Assembly (NCBI RefSeq): GCF_021044935.1
Contig: NZ_JAJNMP010000003.1
Span: 186,001 to 250,000, forward strand
Reading direction: 5' to 3'
From: Agromyces cavernae
GTDB lineage: Bacteria; Actinomycetota; Actinomycetes; Actinomycetales; Microbacteriaceae
Length of the DNA stretch: 64,000 nucleotides
Positions 49,870-58,359 of this stretch are shown piece by piece. Within the stretch, counting starts at the first letter, position 1. Each line of letters starts with the position of its first letter. Under the pieces are notes generated by a model. The model was not told the DNA's origin, searched no databases, and saw only the letters and a program-made list of their open reading frames with translations. The position numbers and the translations under genes were made by a program.

Positions 49870-51072
49870 CTAACGCGTTGCAGCAGGTTCTGGTGCGGCG
49901 ACTTCCGCAGGCTTGAGGAACCCGGTCGCCCACGCGGCGACGATCGAGACCGCCCCGACGACGGCGCCGGCCACGACGGCCGCTGAGACGCCGCCGACGT
50001 TGATCGCCACTCCCCCGAGGAACGCTCCGCCGGCGATTCCGGCGTTCACGGCCGACGCCGGCAGCGAGGCAGCGAGGGGCGCTCCGACTCCGGCGAGGCT
50101 GACGACCCGGTGCTGGAGCGAGGGTCCCGTCGCCATGCCGAACAGCCCGATGCCGATCACGGCGAGGGCGACGACGAACGGGTTGCCGCCGAAGCTGAGC
50201 AGCACGATGAGTGAGACCGTGACGCCCGCCGCCCCGACGATCAGCGCGCGCGTGGCGTTCGCATCCGCGAAGCGGCCGCCGACGAACGAGCCGATGGTGG
50301 TCGCGACGCCGTAGGCCATCAGGTATGCGCCGACCGCCGGGCCTGAGACATCCGTCTGCTCGGCAAGGAACGGAACCAGATAGGTGACTGCCGACTGGAT
50401 GGCCACGAAGATCAGCGCCGCCAGGCCGAGCACGGCGAGTACCCGCGGGGCGAAGGCGAACCGGGCCTGTCCGACGGCATCGCCCTGGCGGGGTGTCGGC
50501 ACCGACGGGAGGACCCGGGCGGCGACGAGCAGGATGGCCAGCGCGACCGCGACGACCGCCGCGAACGATCCGCGCCAGCCGACCGCCTGCCCGAGCAGCG
50601 TGCCCAGCGGCAGCCCCAGCGCGCTCGCCGACGCGAATCCGGTGATGACCACGGCCATCGCGCGGCCGGCACGATCGGGCGGCACGATCGAGGTCGCCGT
50701 CACCATGGCGGCCGCGATGAACAGCCCCTGTGCCGCGCCGATGACCGCACGAGCGACGAGGGATGTCGCATAGTCGGCGCCGAACGCCGGGAGGAGGTTC
50801 GCCAGCACGAACACGACCAGCGTGGCGAGCAGCACCTGTCGCCGATCGAATCGCGTCGTCAGGAACGTCAGCAGCGGGCCACCGATCGCCAGCCCCAGCG
50901 CGTTGGCGGTGACCAGCGCGCCCGCGGCCGGTACCGAGACCGACAGGTCGACGGCGATCAGGTCGATCAGGCCGACGACGAGCATCTCGGCGCAGCCCAT
51001 GACGAACGCACCCGCGAACAAGACGGCGAGCACGAGCATCGGGCGGGTCGGTGTGCGGCGGTTGGCGGTCAT
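49870..51072 (-). CDS. MFS transporter, DHA1 drug-efflux type
   Basis: A 400-residue transporter with 12 hydrophobic helices. 'GPLLTFLTTRFDRRQVLLAT' carries the loop 2-3 motif, and 'GLPLGTLLGQAVGWRGSF' in helix 5 is motif C, which marks proton-drug antiporters of the DHA1 (AraJ/CmlA-like) group. The substrate is unknown. The ATG at 51072 has GAGTGAGAC upstream and no strong Shine-Dalgarno sequence. The SDR gene lies 75 bases upstream in the same direction, so both may answer to the twin operators at 51982-52031. Confidence 0.9.
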   Translation of the reverse strand: MTANRRTPTRPMLVLAVLFAGAFVMGCAEMLVVGLIDLIAVDLSVSVPAAGALVTANALGLAIGGPLLTFLTTRFDRRQVLLATLVVFVLANLLPAFGADYATSLVARAVIGAAQGLFIAAAMVTATSIVPPDRAGRAMAVVITGFASASALGLPLGTLLGQAVGWRGSFAAVVAVALAILLVAARVLPSVPTPRQGDAVGQARFAFAPRVLAVLGLAALIFVAIQSAVTYLVPFLAEQTDVSGPAVGAYLMAYGVATTIGSFVGGRFADANATRALIVGAAGVTVSLIVLLSFGGNPFVVALAVIGIGLFGMATGPSLQHRVVSLAGVGAPLAASLPASAVNAGIAGGAFLGGVAINVGGVSAAVVAGAVVGAVSIVAAWATGFLKPAEVAAPEPAATR

Positions 51073-51147
51073 GTCTCACTCCTCGGTTGTTGCTACGTGA
51101 CAGTTACTGATTGACGCTCGGGCGGTGCCCGAGCCCGATGTCGCGGC

Positions 51148-51942
51148 TCAGTCGACGAGCGCTCCGGCCGACAGGTTCGCGATCGCCCCGGTCATCGAGC
51201 GGGCACGATCGGATGCCGCGAATGCGAGGTACTCCGCGACCTCGTCGAGCACCGGCAGTCGGCCGAGCAGGGTCATGCCGACCAAGCCGTTGAGCCACTG
51301 ATCCATCGGGATGCCGCCGGCGTCGGCGATGCGGCCGAACATCTCGCCCGTGTACGAGGTTGCGAGGGCATCCGACATCGCGTGCGGACGCACGCAGACC
51401 ACCCGAACACCATCGGGCCCGAGCTCGCCGGCGAGCGCCCGCGAGAACCCCTCAAGCGCGGCCGACTGGGCAGCATTGCCGAGGAGCCCGCGACCGGTGA
51501 GGCGCGCACCCGGCGTCGAGATCGTGAGGACCACACCGCTCCCCTGTGCGATCATGTGCCGCGACACGGCCTTCGCGGTCACGAAGTTCGTCTGCAGGTA
51601 CCCGACGACGGGGTGCAGGTAGTCGTCGAGCGACGTCTCGGCGATCGGGAGGCCCTGCACGTGGTCGAACCCGACCGTGTTCAGGGCGATGTCGATGCGG
51701 CCGGCAGCGTCCGCCGCCTCGTCGACGTGCCGGTCGACCGCGGCTTGGTCCATCGCGTCGACGACGGCGATCGAGACATCCGCCCCCTCGGCCCTCGCGA
51801 CGGATGCCGCAGCCTCGAGGCGCGGCAGGCTCTTGCCCGCGAGGAACAGCCGCGCGCCCTCGCGGGCGAACACTCGCGCGGCCGCGCCTCCGATCGAACC
51901 GCCACCGCCATGGATCACGGCCACCTTGTTCTCGAGCAGCAT
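51148..51942 (-). CDS. SDR-family protein lacking the catalytic YxxxK
   Basis: A 264-residue Rossmann protein of the short-chain dehydrogenase family. The cofactor loop 'VIHGGGGSIGGAAARVFARE' and 'LNTVGFDHVQGLPIAETSLD' (in place of the NNAG motif) are clear. At the active site the text is 'GNAAQSAALEGFSRALAGEL', where other SDRs have YxxxK before AALEG. Both Tyr and Lys appear replaced (Asn and Ser), although the Ser strand 'VVLTISTPGA' remains. It may bind NAD(P) without usual catalysis. It precedes the MFS exporter gene, and tandem operators lie 40 bases upstream of its start. Confidence 0.85.
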   Translation of the reverse strand: MLLENKVAVIHGGGGSIGGAAARVFAREGARLFLAGKSLPRLEAAASVARAEGADVSIAVVDAMDQAAVDRHVDEAADAAGRIDIALNTVGFDHVQGLPIAETSLDDYLHPVVGYLQTNFVTAKAVSRHMIAQGSGVVLTISTPGARLTGRGLLGNAAQSAALEGFSRALAGELGPDGVRVVCVRPHAMSDALATSYTGEMFGRIADAGGIPMDQWLNGLVGMTLLGRLPVLDEVAEYLAFAASDRARSMTGAIANLSAGALVD

Positions 51943-51981
51943 CGCGCGCCTCCATTCGTGTCGTCGTTCGTTCGAGACTGT

Positions 51982-52031
51982 TGCAACCAGATGGTTGCAT
52001 ATCGATGACCGAATCGCAACCCGTGGGTTGC
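51982..52031. promoter_or_regulatory. Two tandem inverted-repeat operators (TetR-type)
   Basis: TGCAACCA-GA-TGGTTGCA (51982-51999) and GCAACCC-GT-GGGTTGC (52016-52031) have nearly the same half-sites. Their centres are 33 bases apart, about three helical turns. They precede the SDR-MFS genes. No regulator gene is adjacent: the 160 bases between the second operator and the secreted-protein gene contain only GGCGTCAGGGCGTC direct repeats. The regulator is either elsewhere or was deleted. Confidence 0.75.
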
Positions 52032-52192
52032 ATGTTCTTGGCGTCAGGGCGTCCGGATGTCAGGCGTCAGGGCGTCAGCGCGAAGGCGGAAGACCGTTGC
52101 AGCCCACGAACGGGGGCTTTCCTCCGCTTTCGCCACGCTCTAGGGTGATGGCGGCTTCGGCCGACGGTGCCGATGTCAGGACGGAGTGGTCC

Positions 52193-53008
52193 ATGGGCAA
52201 GCACGGAATTGCGCGAACGGCCGGGGTTCGCATGTTCGTCGGCATGGGAGCGGTCGCACTGCTCACTCTCGGCACGGCGAGCGCGGCGTCGGCCGAAGAG
52301 GTCGTGATCGAACATCTGAGCGCCGATCCTGAGTCCCCGTTCGACTTCGGATTCACGCTGTGCAACGACGAAGCGCTCGGACAGTCGTTCACCGCCACCG
52401 CGACCGGATCGGTGACGGAGGTCACCATCTTCCGCTCGGGAATCGAGGCAACGACGACGCTCAGCGTCTACGACGGCGACGGTACGTCGGGCGAACCAGT
52501 CTCTACACAACTGGTGTCGTTCGCCGACGATTTCGGCTTCGAGCCGAGAGTCTTCACTCTCGAAGCACCGCTCCCGGTCGTCGCCGGCAACCGGTACTCC
52601 TTCGAATTCGAGCACATCCCCGAATGCCAGAACCAGGCCTTCGTGTGGGGCGCCTACGGATACAACGGAGGAACCAGCTTCCTCGATGATGTCGCCCAGG
52701 CCGATCTCGACCTCGCCTTCCGTGTCGTGATCGACACCTCCGACGAGGACGGGGACAAGGTAGCGGATGCCGCGGACCAGTGCGCCGGCACCACGTTCGG
52801 TGACGCGCCCGACCTCCGCCCGAACCGGTTGTGGTCGACTTCGGTGGCCGGGTTCGCGGATCGCGACGGAGTCATTCGGTACACCCTCGCCGACACCGCA
52901 GGCTGTTCAGCAGAGCAGATCATCGCCGCAGCCGGTCTCGGAAAGGGGCACGGCGCTCACGGAATCTCGGTCGGCGCATTGAGGGACTGGGTCGCTGCGA
53001 CGCACTGA
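52193..53008 (+). CDS. Secreted protein with TSP3/GCSAxQI C-terminal module
   Basis: A 271-residue exported protein. The signal is 'RMFVGMGAVALLTLGTASAA', cut near SASAEE. A beta-rich N domain of about 150 residues (CNDEALGQSFTATATGSVTE ... LSVYDGDGTSGEPVSTQLVS) recalls the jelly-roll binding domains with an early Cys and a late 'HIPECQNQAF' Cys. It is followed by 'DEDGDKVADAADQCAGT', 'LRPNRLWST', 'DTAGCSAEQIIAAAGLGKGH' and 'HGISVGALRDWVAAT'. It is the intact paralogue of the pseudogene at 13642-14379. GGAG lies 8 bases before the ATG at 52193. The role is unknown; extracellular calcium binding is likely from the DxDxDG-like motif. Confidence 0.82.
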   Translation: MGKHGIARTAGVRMFVGMGAVALLTLGTASAASAEEVVIEHLSADPESPFDFGFTLCNDEALGQSFTATATGSVTEVTIFRSGIEATTTLSVYDGDGTSGEPVSTQLVSFADDFGFEPRVFTLEAPLPVVAGNRYSFEFEHIPECQNQAFVWGAYGYNGGTSFLDDVAQADLDLAFRVVIDTSDEDGDKVADAADQCAGTTFGDAPDLRPNRLWSTSVAGFADRDGVIRYTLADTAGCSAEQIIAAAGLGKGHGAHGISVGALRDWVAATH

Positions 53009-53041
53009 CCCGTCCTGATCATACTCGCTCGCCGCTGCCGG

Positions 53042-53464
53042 TCAGCCCCGCTCGAACACGATCGCCGCGGGGAACCGCTTGAGCACCGGGCGGAACGGCG
53101 CCCTCGCGAGCCGCTCGGCGTCCGCTCCGTCGACGATCCGCGGACGGACGAGCTCGATATCGCGCGCCCTCCACCGAAGCGATGCGCCACCCGCCGCCAC
53201 GACGTTGCGAGCCCAATTGGTCTTCGCGCCCCATGGCAGGCCGATCATCACGATGGAGGCGTCCGTCGTCGGCACGACCGCGATCGGCGTCTCGTAGGCG
53301 GTGCCGCTCCGGCGTCCGCGATGGCAGATGAGCGCCCAGAACGGCATCCAGCGGCGACCCGCCAATGCGCGCGCGACCGGCGCCGTGGCCTTCACGAGGC
53401 GGCGGGGAGGCCCTCCGCCGACGCGCGGATCGTGGAGTCGGGACCGATGAGACGTCTCGTTCAT
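53042..53464 (-). CDS. F420/deazaflavin-type nitroreductase-family protein
   Basis: A 140-residue protein of the split beta-barrel Ddn/DUF385 family. 'RWMPFWALICHRGRRSGTAY', 'TPIAVVPTTDASIVMIGLPW', 'GAKTNWARNVVAAGGASLRW' and the closing 'RPVLKRFPAAIVFERG' follow the family line by line (xNPxxxLxGxGxxxVRxxG pattern). These enzymes reduce quinones or nitro compounds with deazaflavin F420H2. Its promoter at 53473-53499 matches the ECF41 consensus, and the transcript would begin at or very near the ATG, hence leaderless. It is divergent from the ECF41 sigma gene. Confidence 0.85.
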   Translation of the reverse strand: MNETSHRSRLHDPRVGGGPPRRLVKATAPVARALAGRRWMPFWALICHRGRRSGTAYETPIAVVPTTDASIVMIGLPWGAKTNWARNVVAAGGASLRWRARDIELVRPRIVDGADAERLARAPFRPVLKRFPAAIVFERG

Positions 53465-53472
53465 GCAGAGAG

Positions 53473-53499
53473 AACGGATGACCCGGGGTCGATGTGACA
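53473..53499 (-). promoter_or_regulatory. ECF41-type promoter for the nitroreductase-family gene
   Basis: On the minus strand TGTCACA (53499-53493), 16 bases, CGTT (53476-53473). The consensus is TGTCACA-N16-CGTC. The -10 lies 9 bases before the ATG at 53464, so the mRNA is probably leaderless. Confidence 0.75.
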
Positions 53500-53532
53500 T
53501 CCGATGGACATCGCAAGCGACATCCGTGCTTG

Positions 53533-53559
53533 CGTCACATTCGCTGCGGGTGGATCGTC
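53533..53559 (+). promoter_or_regulatory. ECF41-type autoregulatory promoter of the sigma gene
   Basis: CGTCACA (53533-53539), 16 bases, CGTC (53556-53559). One base differs from the -35 consensus TGTCACA; the -10 is perfect. The sigma ATG at 53568 is 8 bases downstream, so the transcript is leaderless. Positive autoregulation is the simplest reading. Confidence 0.78.
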
Positions 53560-53567
53560 TACATGTC

Positions 53568-54443
53568 ATGACCGAGTTCGCCGACCTGTGGACCGCGCAC
53601 CGGCACGTCGTCCGCGACGTCGCCTACCGGGTGCTCGGATCCGTCGCCGAGGCCGAGGATGTCACCCAGGAGACGTACCTTCGGTTGCTCGCTCGCGGCG
53701 ACGAGCCCGACGCGCCACCGCTCGACGAGCCGCGCGCATGGCTCATCACGGTCGCGTCGCGTCTCGCGATCGACCGGCTGCGAGCACACGAGAACTCCCG
53801 TCGCACCTACGTCGGGCCATGGCTGCCCGAGCCGATCGTCACCGACGAGCGGATCCTCCCCGAGGACCGTGTCACACTCGACGATTCGGTGCGGATGGCG
53901 CTGCTCGTCGTTCTCGAACAGCTCACGCCCGCGGAGCGGACGGCGTTCCTCCTCCACGACGTCTTCGACCTCGGCTTCGACCGCATCGCCGAGGTCCTCG
54001 GCGTGAGCCCGGCGAGCGCGCGGCAGTCGGCGTCGCGCGCCCGGAAGCGCATCGCCGCGCACGGCGAGGCCCGATTCGCCGTCGACCCCGCCGCGGCCCG
54101 CCGATTGTCGGAGCGATTCGCCGCCGCAGCCTCAGACGGCGACCTCGACGGACTGGTCGCGGTGCTCGCCGCCGACGCCACGGGCCACTTCGACTCCGGC
54201 GGTGTCTTCCCGGATGCACCGACCGAGGTGGTGGTCGGAGCCGAGACCCTCGCCCGCCGGTTCCTCGCTGGTGTCGGCGGTCGCGGCCTCGACTTCGAGG
54301 TCGCGGAGGTGAACGCCGAACCCGGGATCGTCGTGCGCCGCCGGGGTCGGGTCATCTCCGTGCTCGCACTCGAGTTCGCAGACGACCGGATCTCGGTCAT
54401 CCACGGCGTCGGCAACCCGAAGAAGCTCTCGCACGTACGGTGA
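53568..54443 (+). CDS. ECF41-family sigma factor with SnoaL-like C-terminal domain
   Basis: A 291-residue paralogue of the sigma factor at 45471-46346. Region 2 ('HRHVVRDVAYRVLGSVAEAE', 'DVTQETYLRLLARGDE'), the linker 'GPWLPEP', region 4 ('LTPAERTAFLLHDVFDLGFD', 'SARQSASRARKRI') and the SnoaL-like domain ('RFAAAASDGDLDGLVAVLAA') are all present. It closes with 'NPKKL', the ECF41 C-terminal signature. No AhpD-like gene is adjacent; the nitroreductase-family gene stands in that place. A recognisable ECF41 promoter precedes the ATG by 8 bases. There is no ribosome-binding site, in keeping with leaderless translation. Confidence 0.92.
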   Translation: MTEFADLWTAHRHVVRDVAYRVLGSVAEAEDVTQETYLRLLARGDEPDAPPLDEPRAWLITVASRLAIDRLRAHENSRRTYVGPWLPEPIVTDERILPEDRVTLDDSVRMALLVVLEQLTPAERTAFLLHDVFDLGFDRIAEVLGVSPASARQSASRARKRIAAHGEARFAVDPAAARRLSERFAAAASDGDLDGLVAVLAADATGHFDSGGVFPDAPTEVVVGAETLARRFLAGVGGRGLDFEVAEVNAEPGIVVRRRGRVISVLALEFADDRISVIHGVGNPKKLSHVR

Positions 54444-54502
54444 GGCAATGGTGCGACCTCGGATGAGCAATGCGCGTCGTCGCTCGCTGGAACACTGGAG
54501 GA

Positions 54503-55036
54503 ATGCTCCGCGATCTCGACCTCCCCGCCATCTTCGACGGCCCCTCAGGCCAGATCACTCTCCGCCGCGCGACATCCGATGACCTCGACCGGCTGATGGC
54601 GCTGCTGGCCGACGACGCGGTCAGCGCCTCCCGTGGCGATGTCGCGGCGCCGGACGACCGGCTCGCCTACCTCGACGCGCTCGAGCAGATCATCGGCGAT
54701 GCGAGCAACGACCTGCTGGTGGCGACCGACCCGGCGGGCCGGCTCGTCGGCACCTTTCAGCTCACGCGGATCCCCGGCATGGCGCGCCGCGGTGCGACCC
54801 GCCTCCAGGTCGAGGCGGTGCGGGTGCGCAGCGAATCACGCTCGTCCGGCATCGGCACCGCGATGATGACCTGGGTCAGGGATGTCGCAGCGCCGGCGCT
54901 CGGCTCACCCCTCGTACAGCTCACCTCCGATGCCGCCCGCGCCGACGCCCACCGCTTCTACGAGCGCCTCGGGTTCCACGGCTCGCACGTCGGATTCAAG
55001 TACCGGGTTCCGGACGAGGCATCGCGGGGCGAGTGA
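54503..55036 (+). CDS. GNAT-family N-acetyltransferase
   Basis: A 177-residue acetyltransferase. 'ITLRRATSDDLDRLMALLAD' opens the fold, 'LVATDPAGRLVGTFQLTRI' is the central strand, the acetyl-CoA loop is 'RVRSESRSSGIGTAMMTWVR' (Q/RxxGxG/A type), and 'DAARADAHRFYERLGFHGSH' the closing motif. The substrate is unknown; small-molecule amines are usual. TGGAGGA lies just before the ATG at 54503. Confidence 0.92.
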   Translation: MLRDLDLPAIFDGPSGQITLRRATSDDLDRLMALLADDAVSASRGDVAAPDDRLAYLDALEQIIGDASNDLLVATDPAGRLVGTFQLTRIPGMARRGATRLQVEAVRVRSESRSSGIGTAMMTWVRDVAAPALGSPLVQLTSDAARADAHRFYERLGFHGSHVGFKYRVPDEASRGE

Positions 55037-55118
55037 GGTAACGCCCGCTCTGCGGTGCGACGCGAGATCCGTGCAGCACACGGATGACGCGGCGAGTCGC
55101 ACCGCCTACCTTGCTGCC

Positions 55119-55517
55119 ATGACCCCAGATACCGGCCGGCTCGACCCTGGGACATCCGAACCGAATTCGGGCTGGCTCGCGCGAACACCGCTGTGGGCGC
55201 GCATCGCGGTGCCTGTCGTGGTGATCGCGGGCGGCGCGGCGGTGCTCGCGGCCGTCGTGGCGGCGGGAGCGCAGCCGCCGGCGACCGTGGAGTCGATGTG
55301 CCGGTCGACCATCGTGGCCACCCTCGAATCGCGTGGGCACTCCGAGATCGAGGTGAGCCGATCCCTGAAGATCACCGAGGCCGACGGCGCCCAGCGCGTG
55401 TCGGGCACCGTGACCTCCGTCGACGACTCGGGCCGCGCCGATCACGCCCAGATCCGTTGCGTCGTCCGCGTCGACGGCGACACGATGCACGTCGTCAGCG
55501 CGCGCCTGTCGGATTGA
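55119..55517 (+). CDS. Small single-pass membrane-anchored protein
   Basis: A 132-residue protein: a short cytosolic N-terminus, one helix (IAVPVVVIAGGAAVLAAVVA, residues about 29-50) and an extracellular domain with two Cys ('ESMCRSTIVATLESRG', 'AQIRCVVRVDGD'). The strand pattern 'EVSRSLKITEADGAQRVSGT' is typical of small anchored actinobacterial domains without assigned function. The ATG at 55119 is the only start that leaves the helix near the N-terminus. Confidence 0.65.
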   Translation: MTPDTGRLDPGTSEPNSGWLARTPLWARIAVPVVVIAGGAAVLAAVVAAGAQPPATVESMCRSTIVATLESRGHSEIEVSRSLKITEADGAQRVSGTVTSVDDSGRADHAQIRCVVRVDGDTMHVVSARLSD

Positions 55518-55562
55518 GACCGCCATACGCCGTCTGATGCCTCCTCGACTAGGGTCGCCGGT

Positions 55563-56006
55563 ATGGCCGACCATCGCGAGAGCACGGCGCCGCTCACGCC
55601 GCCCCGGAGGCGACTGCCCGAGCTCATCGTGGCGGTCGTGCTCGGCTACCTCACCGGCATCGTGCAGATCCTCGCGGGCATCGCGCTCATGTTCGCCCGG
55701 TACCTGCCCGACACGACGGCGACCGAGCGCGCGGTCTTCACCATCGTCGGCGCCTGCACCGTGCTGCTCGGCCTCTTCGTCATCACGATCGCCGCGGGGC
55801 TCACACGCGGTCGTCGCGACGCCCGGGTGCTCGTGACGGTACTGCTCGGCATCTCGATCGTGTTCGACGTGGTCACCCTCGTCTCGTCGCCCGATACCTG
55901 GTCGGTGATCGTGAACGTGGTGCTCAAGGCAGCCGTCGTCACGGTGTTGTGGACGGGTCGAACCGCGCGGTCCTTCGCACGTAGCGACGGTGCACGAACC
56001 GGATGA
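55563..56006 (+). CDS. Four-helix membrane protein, unknown function
   Basis: A 147-residue protein with four hydrophobic helices ('IVAVVLGYLTGIVQILAGIA', 'FTIVGACTVLLGLFVITIAA', 'ARVLVTVLLGISIVFDVVTL', 'VIVNVVLKAAVVTVLWTGRT'). No family is recognised. The 3' end overlaps the convergent P-type ATPase gene by 68 bases (55939-56006); the overlap holds basic C-terminal residues on both sides. This could be a real long convergent overlap. Confidence 0.65.
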   Translation: MADHRESTAPLTPPRRRLPELIVAVVLGYLTGIVQILAGIALMFARYLPDTTATERAVFTIVGACTVLLGLFVITIAAGLTRGRRDARVLVTVLLGISIVFDVVTLVSSPDTWSVIVNVVLKAAVVTVLWTGRTARSFARSDGARTG

Positions 56007-58359
56007 CCTCGATCGCGGCGATGCTCACCACCGACACGACGAGCACGAGCAACGACGTGATGATCGACGGGTCGACGAGGACCAGGAACTCCGTGACCAG
56101 CGGCACCGAGTAGACGAGGATCAGGCCGACCATCATCGCGCCGATGATGAGGATCTTCCACCCATCGATCGGCCGTGAGAGCACGACGAGCACCCACAGG
56201 CCGATGATGGTGAGCAGCATGGTCGACCCCGTTCGCAGCTCGTCCTCGCCGATGCCCGCCTGAGTCGCCGCCCAGCTGTAGACGAACAGCGCGATGGCGA
56301 CGACGATGCCTGCCGGGATCGCGAAGGTCAGCGACCGCCGCAGGAACCCCGGCACGTACCGCCGCGCGTTCGGCATGAGGGCGAGGAAGAACGCGGGCAG
56401 GCCGATCGTGAGACCGTCGATCACCGACAGCTGGCGTGGCAGGAACGGGAACTCGAGCACGAACGCCCCGAAGAGCACCGCGAGGCCGGTCGCGTAGACC
56501 GTCTTCGTGAGGAACAGCATCGAGACCCGCTCGATGTTCGCGATCACCTGACGCCCCTCGGCGACCACGCGAGGCAGGTGCGAGAACCTGCCGTCGAGCA
56601 GCACGATGCGCGCGACCGCCTTGGTTGCAGGCGAGCCCGACTCCATCGCGATGCCGATGTCGGCCTCCTTGATGGCGAGCGCGTCGTTGACACCGTCACC
56701 GGTCATGGCGACGGTGTGCCCGGCCTGCTTCAGCGCGACCACGATCGCCTTCTTCTGGTCGGGCGTCACCCTCCCGAACACGACGTGTTCCCGCAGCACC
56801 GCCGCGAGCTCGGCGGGGTCGTCGGGCAGCTGCCTGGCGTCGTAGCCGTCGGCCGCGTCGAGGCCGACGCTGCGGGCGATCGCGGCGACGGTCTCAGGGT
56901 TGTCGCCTGAGATGATGCGCACGGCCACGTCCTGCTGCGCGAAGTACGCGAGGGTCTCGGCGGCATCGGGACGGATCCGTTCGCGGAACGTCATGAGCGC
57001 GACCGGTTCGAGCGCGGCGGGCAGTCGTTCGGCCGCTTCGTCGAGCGGCTCGGCGCTGTGCGCGAGCACGAGCGTGCGAAGTCCGGATGTCGCGAGCTCG
57101 CGCGAGTCGCCGGCGAGTCGATCGTCGGGGAAGACCATCTCGGGTCCGCCGAGCACCCAGCTGCCCGCGGCATCCGTGTCTTCGGCGAAGGCGACCGCGC
57201 TCCACTTGCGGGCTGACGAGAACGGGATGCGCGCGACCGGCGCCGCAGCCGGCGCCGAATCGTAGGCTTCGGCGAGGCAGCGGGCGGTGGCGTTCGCGTC
57301 GGGTTCGCTGCCGTACCAGCCGAGCACCTTGCGCCAGCCGCCGCCTTCGGGTCGGCCGTCGGCAGCGCTCGTGCCGAGCCGGTGTTCGGCATCGAAGGCG
57401 ATGGTGCCCTCGGTGAGGGTGCCGGTCTTGTCGAGGCAGATGAGGTCGACGCGCGCGAGGCCCTCGACCGCAGCGAGTTCCTGCACCAGGACCTGCTGTC
57501 GCGCGAGCTTCACCGCGCCGACGGCGAAGGTGATGCTCGTCATCAGCACCAATCCCAGCGGGATCATCGCCACCAGCGCCGCGATCGTATTCACGGCAGC
57601 CTGGCGCCAGTCGCCCGACTCGAGCGCCTGCTCCCAGCCGCCGAACACGAACATCTGCGCGTTGAACACGAGCAGCGCGATCGGTCCGACGATCCACGCG
57701 ACCACCCGCAGCACCTTGTCGATCGAGGAGCGCAGCTCGCTCGCGACGAGCGAGAACTTCTTGGCCTCGGCCGCGAGCCGGTTCGCGAACGACTCGGCGC
57801 CCACGCGCACCACGATCGCCTCACCCTCGCCGGCGATGACCACCGACCCCGAGAGCACGTCGTCGCCGGGTGCCTTGTCGACGGCGTCGGACTCGCCGGT
57901 GAGCATCGACTCGTCGAGCTGCAGGCGAGCGGATGCCGCGACCCGAGCATCCGCAGGGACCTGGTCGCCCGCGCGGAGCACGAGCACGTCGTCGAGCACG
58001 ATGTCTGCGACGGCGACCTCGGTGATGGCGCCGTCGCGGCGCACCCGCGCGCGCGGCGCGTGCAGCAGTGCGAGCCGGTCGAGCGCGGCCTTCGCGCGGA
58101 ACTCCTGCACCGACCCGATGACGGTGTTCGCGATCGCGCTGATGCCGAACAGGGCGTCCTGCCAGCGCCCGAGCAGCAGCAGTACGAGGAAGCAGGCACC
58201 GATGATCCCGTTGAACAGCGTGAGCACGTTCGCCCGGATGATGCTCGAGGCGCTGCGGCTCGACTGCTGCGTGAACGCGTTCGACCGACCGTCGGCGACG
58301 CGCTGCGCCACTTCGGAACTCGTGAGGCCCGCTGGTGACTCGACATCGGTCGCGCGCAT
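55939..58359 (-). CDS. CtpE-like P-type cation-transporting ATPase
   Basis: An 806-residue P-type ATPase. 'MLTGESDAVDKAPGD' (actuator TGES), the phosphorylation motif 'ICLDKTGTLTEG', 'SGDNPETVAAIARSVGL' and the hinge 'MTGDGVNDALAIKEADIGIA' are all present. Helix 4 reads 'VAMIPLGLVLMTSITFAVGA', close to CtpE of mycobacteria, a calcium transporter. The IPLGL replaces the IPEGL seen in many calcium pumps, so the ion cannot be fixed from sequence. The N-terminal heavy-metal domain is absent. It is convergent with, and overlaps, the membrane gene before it. Confidence 0.93.
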   Translation of the reverse strand: MRATDVESPAGLTSSEVAQRVADGRSNAFTQQSSRSASSIIRANVLTLFNGIIGACFLVLLLLGRWQDALFGISAIANTVIGSVQEFRAKAALDRLALLHAPRARVRRDGAITEVAVADIVLDDVLVLRAGDQVPADARVAASARLQLDESMLTGESDAVDKAPGDDVLSGSVVIAGEGEAIVVRVGAESFANRLAAEAKKFSLVASELRSSIDKVLRVVAWIVGPIALLVFNAQMFVFGGWEQALESGDWRQAAVNTIAALVAMIPLGLVLMTSITFAVGAVKLARQQVLVQELAAVEGLARVDLICLDKTGTLTEGTIAFDAEHRLGTSAADGRPEGGGWRKVLGWYGSEPDANATARCLAEAYDSAPAAAPVARIPFSSARKWSAVAFAEDTDAAGSWVLGGPEMVFPDDRLAGDSRELATSGLRTLVLAHSAEPLDEAAERLPAALEPVALMTFRERIRPDAAETLAYFAQQDVAVRIISGDNPETVAAIARSVGLDAADGYDARQLPDDPAELAAVLREHVVFGRVTPDQKKAIVVALKQAGHTVAMTGDGVNDALAIKEADIGIAMESGSPATKAVARIVLLDGRFSHLPRVVAEGRQVIANIERVSMLFLTKTVYATGLAVLFGAFVLEFPFLPRQLSVIDGLTIGLPAFFLALMPNARRYVPGFLRRSLTFAIPAGIVVAIALFVYSWAATQAGIGEDELRTGSTMLLTIIGLWVLVVLSRPIDGWKILIIGAMMVGLILVYSVPLVTEFLVLVDPSIITSLLVLVVSVVSIAAIEVIRFVHRRYVRRTARFDPSTTP

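Noticed and set aside
47384-51079. A 1231-codon open frame on the minus strand
   Set aside because: It is antisense to the GH84 gene and partly overlaps the MFS gene. Its translation is Arg/Val/Asp-rich low-complexity text without any motif, as expected for shadows in GC-rich DNA.
52033-52190. A TetR regulator gene next to the twin operators
   Set aside because: The 160 bases hold direct repeats and no helix-turn-helix coding in any frame.
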